From NCBI RefSeq assembly GCF_032854445.1, contig NC_088304.1, forward strand, positions 27,411,732 to 27,475,731: a DNA stretch of 64,000 nt, written 5' to 3'. Positions 49,678 through 58,600 of this stretch are shown here, in pieces. Position numbers and translations under genes: made by a program. The notes below the pieces were generated by a model. That model was not told the DNA's origin and did no database searches. It worked only from the letters and a program-made list of their open reading frames with translations. The number at the start of each line of letters is the position of its first letter. Within the stretch, counting starts at the first letter, position 1. The stretch comes from Liolophura sinensis. Taxonomy: Eukaryota; Mollusca; Polyplacophora; Chitonida; Chitonidae.

Positions 49678-52600
49678 AAATGCAATAATTCATAATAATA
49701 GGTCTATCTGGTTCACTGCTTCTCTTTGCAGGAATTGATCTTCAGTTCGTACTTTACATACATTCTTAGTTTTCTGGTGATTTATGTCGAACACCAATCA
49801 AATAAAATTGTCCATTTTCGTTGACGGCTGTTATACTAATGCTTGTTTCGACGCCAAGATGATGAAAGGAGACACTTTCGTATTCAAGACGAATCCAGCG
49901 AAAGTGAAAACCGGAACAAATAGCTATGGATATTTGCTACAAACTTGCTGAAGGAGCTAGACCATTTCTTCCACGATTTTAGTTAATTGTATGATTATTG
50001 CAACAAGTCTTATCTCAAGCAACTTTCGTAGTTCGAAATTCAAAGGTTTGGTGATCAAATTACCACCAGAAACATAGTTCATTGAACTCATTCAATCAGA
50101 AAAAAAATACCTTAAGCTAATGAACGTGCATTTAACAACATCAATCATTCTGAACTGTTTCCACGTCGTCTTCACAAGGAAAATCATAATAGATAAGGTA
50201 GACGTACATATAACATTTTGTAGCTTTTTCATCACTATAATTTTGGTATCCCCATGTTAAAGTCGTTAGGTTGATCTAGGTTTGTAAATCTAACGCCATT
50301 TGGATGTTTGTAGGTCGTGACTTACAAATGTGTAAGCCGCGGCTATACAGCTGTTGATATACGTGTAAGTTCAGGGAGCGCTTTGGAATTGCGTTTAAAC
50401 CACATCATATATGGTGGGAAAAAGCCGATCTGTTCTACATAAAAAAGTAAACACATGGGTAATTATTTTAACTTTCAAAACTCCAAATAATCCTTTCGGA
50501 AAGGCAGCCAAAATTCATAACGTGTAATAAATCCAGGAAAGTTAAGCTTTTCAGTTTCATGTTGATGCTTTTGTTGTATTGTTGTCTTGATTCCAAGGTG
50601 GCACAGAGAATATTTCAAGAAACACGTGATTTTTTTTTTTTTGACTTTTCAGGTGGTAACCGGAAAACACTCAGCCCTTCCAACATCCTCGTGGAGAACA
50701 ATCATATACACCACTTCTCCCGCGCAGGCGCAGTCACACAGCATGGAATCTGGGTCGGAGGTGTGGCCGCTAAAGTACAGTTTAATGAAATCCATCATGG
50801 CCGCTATACCGGGATTTGGTGGTGGGTGAGTAGAAGGTGTAGTCCCTAGAAATGGAGCTTTGATTTATTTATTTATTTATTTCACTGGTCTTTTACGTCG
50901 TTCTCAGGGATATTTCACTTATACGACCGCGGCCAGCATTATGGTGGGAGGAAAGCGGGAAGAACCTGGGGGAAACCCACGACCATCCGCAGGTTAATGA
51001 AGTTCTGTCATTCCCTCTTCTAACGTATTGAAGTGAGCGTAAAAAAACATCCTGTCCACTAAACCCGGTTTCACTTTGTGTAAAAGTGCACCACTCTCTC
51101 CTGTTGCGCTCCAGTGAAAAAAATCAAAGGAGTACACCTCTTGGCCCAGCTTGTTTTAGCCGGGCGGTTCTCCTCATCCTGTAGCAATGCTCCTTGATTT
51201 TCTGGTCATCGTGTCACAGGTAGGAGGCGTTGTGTGTGAACATGAAAGTAGATTTGCCGTGATTATAGTATTGCGTTCTGATGAATAATATTAGTTGCAG
51301 GAAAACGTTTTCCTTCACGTTCACTTCTTAAACCATTTTCGGCATAACAACACCGAATTAAAGAAGCAAAGAAGTTCATATTTCCTTTAAAATGTTCGGC
51401 GGGTGAAACTCAATGACATACTTATCCAGTCGAGTCAATATGAAACGAACCAAGAAGCAACAACTGTACAGTTTGATGAAACTGTAAATATCATGAACAT
51501 CTGAACTGTCTACATCAAGTGTTGATTGTATTTTGTATCATATTGACTAGGGCAATGACAACCTAATATACCGTAACCACATGCATCACCTGTGTATTGG
51601 GTCCAGTGACTGCGGAGGAATACACTCAGGACGAGACTGGACATTTGTAAGTCAAACCTCTCAGTATAGCGTTAGATAACAAAATATGTCATTTCTTATG
51701 GCTTCTCTTCGCATGAATCCATCTCAGTTTCATACTTCATAGAATTTCTTATTTCTGTGGTTGTTTTTATGGAACGTTGTTTTGGGCATTGGCCCATCGA
51801 TTGTTGATCTGGAACGTCCGGCCGGTTGCCGGCTGGTATACCAGTGATTCGGTGCCTAGATTACATCTACTGAGCGGAACAAGGTGCCACACATACAATG
51901 TATACTGTGTTCGTCGTGGACGAATTGGGTACAAGTTTATCATTCTTTGATGAAGAACATGCGCACTCCTTCGTGATCTCATCCAACCTTCTGTTTTACA
52001 GAGAGGCAACTTCATCAAGCAGAACCACATCGAGCACGTGTTGCGATTCTACCCGGGAGCTGACGTCAGAGGCATCATGTTGGATGACGAGTATTCCAGC
52101 GTCACCATCGAGGAGAACGTGTTTCACAACGTAAAGTTCTTGATGAATCAGTTTGCAAAGAGCACACCGCTCCCAACATTAGGTCTTCCATAACTAAATA
52201 AGATATAGAGAGACTAGCCTACTAGGTCGCTATTAGTGTACAATTAGCATTCTTCCGGAAACTTATGATCTTGTTTTATTCTAATTGCTCGTGTAAATGC
52301 GTGTTTTTCGCCCTGACGGATTGCAATGATGGAGGCAAGTTGAACACACAGTTATGGAGTATAAAACAGAGAAAGGATAAACAATCAAGGTATTAAAAAA
52401 ATAATATAAAAACTGTTTTATTAAAAGAACATTTCACTTGGTCGATGGTAAAAATATGGTGGCTTCAGCGGCTTTCGTCGCTGAGAAATCAAGCCTTTTC
52501 CCTGTTGCCGGATTTGTCCGACTAAACAAATAACCTACACACTCACGGGTTTCCGGCTTTGTGTAACGAAGATGCAGCATGTTTTGTTTGCTGATTCTTA

Positions 52601-55600
52601 CATCAATGTAAAGCTATCGAACAAACGTCGTTTGGATTGTTTTTTCCGTGTTTTATATCCAGCTATGGAAAGTTGGGTCTTCTGTCCTAGGCATTGACGT
52701 TATGTACCTTGTTATATATATTAAGTATATATAACGTTCGGATGTTCGGATGATTCTGCCACCTATGCTCTTTTCTGCGATTCTTCCAACGTTTCGTCGG
52801 ACTTCCTCAGATAAGCCACGGACACGCTGTTGGGGCGCTATCCAGTCGTTCCCAGATAATATTTAGACGCATGTTGTTATATTGCCCTTGAGGGGCCTCC
52901 GTGGCTCTGTTGCTTAGCGCGCTAGCGCAGCGTAATGACCCAGGAGTCTCTCACCAATGCGGTCGCTGTGAGTTCAAGTTCAGCTCATGCTGGCTTCCTC
53001 TCCGGCCGTACGTGGGAAGGTCTGCCAGTAACCTGCGGATGGTCGTAGGTTTCCCCCGGGCTCTGCCCGGTTTCCACCCACCATAATGCTGGCCGCCGTC
53101 GTATAAATGAAATATTCTTGAGAACGGCGTAAAACACCAATCAAATCAAATCAAATTATATTGCCCTCAAAGAAGTTGGGAGGATGGATATACTGGAATC
53201 GCTCTGTATGTGCGTATGTCTGTCTGTCTGTAGACACGATTTTGTTCCTGCATCTCCTCCCAAACCACTGTGCTGAAACTTACCATATATCTTGCCTATC
53301 ATCTGAATTTGTCTATGCTTAGGAGTAATGGCAATCGGATAGATATTTTTATAATTACTCCCATTTACGACTTACGAGTAATACTAGTAGTGCTTTTCCA
53401 TCTATTCAGATTTTGTCCGTGTGACTCTTCCGCAAGTACTAAGCCTACTTTCATAAAGCTTACCATTCATTTTCCATATCATCTAAACTCGGTTATGCTT
53501 AAGTTTAATTACAATCGGATAATTATTTTCATAATGGCGTAATGCCTTTGTAATGAATTTTCATGTACACAAATTTTGTCAACGCAACTCCCGATGAAGC
53601 ATTGCACCAATTTCCCTGAAGCTGTGTGTATATCTTTTATATCATCTATAACATCTACATGCGTACTGACAATATCAGTTTGATTATAATTTTTATTTTC
53701 AATTTCTTCTATATATTCTTGGAAATGGAGAGGGATGGAAGGGGAATATTTCTGACATCCGGTTTCCAGTTCACTTTGTGAACTAAGCATTTAGTAATCA
53801 TGATACATTTTGTCCCGTTCAGTGTAAACTTTGATTTGTTCACTTAAATATCCTTAATGATATAAGGCCAGAAGATGGGATTGATGTTGCTTTTTCAGAA
53901 CGAACTCCATCTTAACATTGGAGGAGGCAGAGATAATGTTGTACGTTATAACGTGTTTTATAACGCAACAAAAACCGGCATCGGGATGGACGGACGGGGA
54001 TTAGGTCACACTGGTTTCGCATCTTCCTTAATGGATCGACTTAAAGTGAGTTGTTTTGTGATACTTGTGATCCATTTATATACTTAATTGGTCGCTCTTT
54101 AAAGTCGTGCTCAAGAATTTGTGGGGATGGTGGCCCGTTTTATAGGCAGAGGAACTCAAGTATACATGCTTAACTGTTGACCATTGGGAAGGTTCAGATG
54201 AAAATTTCCAGGTGTCACTTACAGATAAGCACGGTATATTGACGAAAGACGAATGACATTCAGCGAACGTTAGAATACGCAAACGGTCGAGAGCTCTATT
54301 GTCATGAACGCCTCATGACTGGTGAGAGCGGGGAATCTACATATTTGTGCATTTACTTCACTTACTGCTGGTTCATCGGTGGCTCTAAGTTTGTCATTTA
54401 CTGAACAAAATTTGGCAGATTTAACCAAACCGTGATTCGTACATCTATACATCACACTGCCACTGTATACACTGAAAATAGTAATGTGCTAATTTTAACA
54501 GAATGCCTGTTGTCTGAGTGATGCTAGAATGTATTCTGTTATCATAACTCAATAATCTGTCAAATTCACATGATATCCTGCTAGTCTAATAGAACCTTCA
54601 TGCTGAATTAATAGAATATGTGCCTCATAGTTAACACAATAATCTGCAGCAATAGCAGGATACTTTCTAACATCACGGACTTTCTGTTAAAATTATGTTA
54701 AAATTATTTTTTGAGTATAGGTGAAATACTCTTGAGAGTGGCCTCTCAAAAAATAAAAATAAAAAGCATTCTCATATGACCTGACGTCGTCGCTTTGCAA
54801 TAAGGCGTTACTGTCTTTTTAAATTCCTCGAGGAAAAATCAAACATTATGTCCAGGCAGAGCTGACAGAACCACTCAAGGAACTGGTTGTCGCAGCTAAC
54901 GGTAATGCCCGTTCGTCGCATTAATGTCTGACTAAGTTGTGTATTCTGCGTTAGTTTCAAGTGTCATAATGTTTGTAGTGTCATATTTTTTGTTATCTAC
55001 ATCAAGGAACAACCGTACAAAAGCACCATATGGGCAAAGAAGTATCCCAAGCTGGCTGTGATTGACAGCCAACAGCCGTACGCACCACGAGGTAAGCGAA
55101 ATTTGCAATGATGGGGTTTTGCAGTAACACTGCATGCTTAAATAACCATACCAACTTAACAACAGTTTACTTTTTATTAAAGATTTTCATATGTCATTTA
55201 TGTCGATATTAAATTGTTTTCTTCTCAAAACTGATCGGCCAATCATTCTTTTAGTATTTAAGTAAGAGCCAGCCACCGTTGACAATGCCATCGATTAAAT
55301 CTTCTCTTCGTTTAGTCACATGTGTTTTATCGCCAATATCTAAGGGGCTAAAGTTCGCCAGTATGGCTTGTGAAATGTCGGTGGCTTACTATATTCCTAT
55401 CTGCTCCACCAAACACAACATACAGGCATCGCATCGGTGAAACATTCTTGAGTAACACGTTAATCTTCATTCGAGAAAATTTATTCCAAACTATAGATCA
55501 CAAGTTCTTGTCCAGTAGTGATGCGTTTAAAGTCGCCCAGCTGTTAGTGAGCCAGCTGCGGCTTTTCGTCAGCAGGATTCTCGGGTTCCTAACGAATAAC

Positions 55601-58600
55601 GGTGTTTCTCTCTGGTTCCTTCCCATGGTCTTCATGGTTCTTTCTCTTTTATTGTTTAAACCAAAAAGTAGATCAACTAATGCATCAACTAGATATTATA
55701 TATCTGATGACGTATAGGTAATCAAATCTACAAGAACGTCTTCTACGCTGGATCGTCCAAGAGCAAGATCTCTTACCAGGACGTCCATGACATTCGCAAG
55801 AAGGAATACTACGAGATCAGAGATAATCTGTTGGTAATGTCCTCATGTCTTTGCCCTGTTTACGATTCCACATTCAGTCCGTCAAAGGAAGTTATGTTTT
55901 TACCGGCTTTTATTTATCTGCCTGTAATTTTAAAGAAATGATTATGTGCTTTCATTTGTCTGTCTGTGTACGTATAGAAATAATTATGTGCGGATTCGGA
56001 TGAAATTTTGGACGAATAAGAGCTCACGACTAATACGTGCATGTATGCTGATCACCAACAAACTGTAACTACAATTCGCTATGATAAAATGGAACCGAAA
56101 TGCAGAGTTTGGAGGAAATTCGTACATTTCGTTGTGGCGAAAGTTTGCTCCCCTGGATTGTCTGTGTGTTAAACAAAGAATTTCAAGGTCCTGAGGATAC
56201 TATTCAACCTGTATTGTTTAGAGCATTTACCTCTTGTAAAGCTTTTGTTAAAAAATTTAAAAAACAAAACCAAAGCTTTTAATGCACTGTCATTTTTGAG
56301 TACCGTTGCCTTGTAAACTCACGTGTCACATACGTTGCACCACCAGTATGCCCAGCCAGGTGACTTTAACAACCGCGCAGCCGGGGACTACCGCTTAATC
56401 TGCGAGGCGAAAACCTGGGCTCAGCAGCAAGGTGTGGGTCAGCCTCCGACATTGGCGGAGGTCGGTCCTCATCTTCCTTACGGACCTACTTACAAACACG
56501 GTATGACGCAAGCAGTTTCTACCTTGCAAGATAAATAAATAAATTTTCTTTAATTGTCAACGGTAGGAATCTTTCTAACCATCAAAACATGTGGATATCG
56601 TGAATTGCATCCAGTAATCTTAACCACGTTCTTACGTTCTTTTTGCGCCAGAAATCTTCTGCACATCCAATCATTTAAGATCATTCCCAGAATAAAAAAA
56701 TACCATGCTCTGTCTTCACCATTCACAGTTAATCCTTGGAATGAGCTGTAAAATATTATCTAATTTTGCTTAAGTCAACACCCAAGAGTTCCTTTGCCCA
56801 GAATCGAGAAGAATCGTGGTCCAAGCTATTTTCAAGTCCGTCTTGAATCTTCTGTCCCCTGTCGTTGAGGCAATAAACGGATAGGCCATTCAGCTGAGCA
56901 GTAATAATTATTCAAGCAATCCGAACATTTGATGCCCACATATTCACAGTTCCAAGAAGACGTTAATAAGTCAAGTGTTCCAGCTATTGAGCATTTACAA
57001 AGAATGTCTTGCCATTTCACAGCGTAAACAAAGTATGCATTGAGAGATAAAACATTTCAATTTTGTTGCCTTTTTAATGATATTATCATCAGCCAAGTGA
57101 AATGTCCACTTTTAAAATCTATGCATCATGCTGTATGGATTAAGATAAGTCTCATTATTGTGTTTAGTGACCATCCCTCGGAAGACAAACTCGGCATTAC
57201 GTACAGACTGTCACCATTCCACCAGGGCCCCAGCCTCCCATATACCACGAGGAGCTTTTTTGAACGACGGCAGCAGGCCAAACACAGTCACGGACAAAGT
57301 CGGTAGGTGACCAGCAGTTCTATCATGTTGATCACTATTCTCAACTTTTTGCGAAAAAAACCCTCACATACATATTTAAATGGTTTTTCTACACTGAGAT
57401 TGCCTATATGCGCATGTAATCACTTAAGACAGGAAACACTATTCCTTCACGTTGCACAATACAAGTGTCAGCATTTGAACTGTGCACATTAACAGCCCAG
57501 TTTTCAACATATAATGCGAATAGTGTTACAAGTACAACTCCAAAGGACAAGAAAGCCAGAAGTGTCCTTTGTAGTTGGAGTAATGACTGTACCATTTTCC
57601 TGATTCTTCGCTCATTACCCGGGATCGATGTTTGCGTGATCCGTTCTTTTTTAAGATGTAATATGTAGCAGGTAATGTATGAAGTTTAACGCTAATCATA
57701 TGATCTAAACATGATTTTCTTCTTTTTGGCAGGTTGTTGGTTTATAATAACGAAGTGTCCGAACTACCCGAATATGAAGGGGAAACATCGTGACACATAT
57801 GGAGAGCAGCATAACGGGGCTCAACACAGTGAGAAGGCGTGTCTGGCAAGGGCGGCAGAACAGTGGAAGGCTTGTGGTTCACCCAAGGATCAGTCTGTCA
57901 CGGCAGTCTATGGTCCTACAGGTTAGTACACTGTGTAACACAGTGAAAAGTCTTGTCTGGCAAGGGCGCCAGAACAGTGGAAGGCTTGTGGTTCACCCAA
58001 GGATCAGTCTGTCACGGCAGTCTATGGTCCTACAGGTTAGTACACTGTGTAACACAGTGAGAAGGCGTGTCTGGCAAGGGCGCCAGAACAGTGGAAGTCA
58101 TGTGGTTCACCCAAGGATCAGTCTGTCACGGCAGTCTATGGTCCTACAGGTTATTACACTGTGTAACACGGTGAAATGTCTTGTTGGGCAAGGGCGCCAG
58201 AACAGTGGAAGTCATGTGGTTCACCCAAGGATCAGACTGTCACGGCACTCCTTGGTTCTACAGTTTAGTACATTGTGTAACACAGTGAAAAGTCTTGTCT
58301 GGCAAGGGCGCCAGAACTGGGCAAGGCATGTGGTTCACCCAAGGATCAGTCTGTCACGGCACTCCATGGTTCTACAGGTTAGTATAACACAGCGAGGATA
58401 CGTGCCTGGCAAGGGCGGCAGAACTTCACGATTAGCATTATCACTGCCACGGCAGTGTACCGCCTCCTACAGGTTAATATAACACAGCGAGAAGCGTGTC
58501 TGGCTTGCTCTGAAGATCAGTGGTAGGCGTGTGGTTCACCCAAGGATCAGTCTGTAGTTCTTCAACAGACAAGTACATGTATGTAATCTTCTCCACAAAT

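Larger units (their letters stand above)
50653..55091 (+). other. Gene B exons 12-16, GH141-like core turns
   Basis: Five consecutive exons (393-602 in the protein) carry the best-conserved beta-helix coils: [105 protein letters not shown] and [13 protein letters not shown]. The repeated [NH]-x-[IV]-x-x-N-x-[IF] pattern is one asparagine-bearing coil per turn. The same series occurs in gene A exons 12-16 (18227 down to 12731). Confidence 0.82.

Noticed and set aside
49457-49693. Open frames of YIYIYI on the minus strand
   Set aside because: Translation of the (AT)n tracts.
54856-54901. Extra mini-exon between gene B exons 15 and 16 ([16 protein letters not shown], with AG and GT borders)
   Set aside because: It would end in phase 1 while the next exon must enter in phase 0, and gene A joins the two flanking exons directly (RLK to the PYxxxxW exon).
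57790-58482. 230-codon open frame with repeated VWQGRQNSG
   Set aside because: It runs in the wrong frame through the 114-bp exon 20 duplication; the openness comes from the period being a multiple of three.
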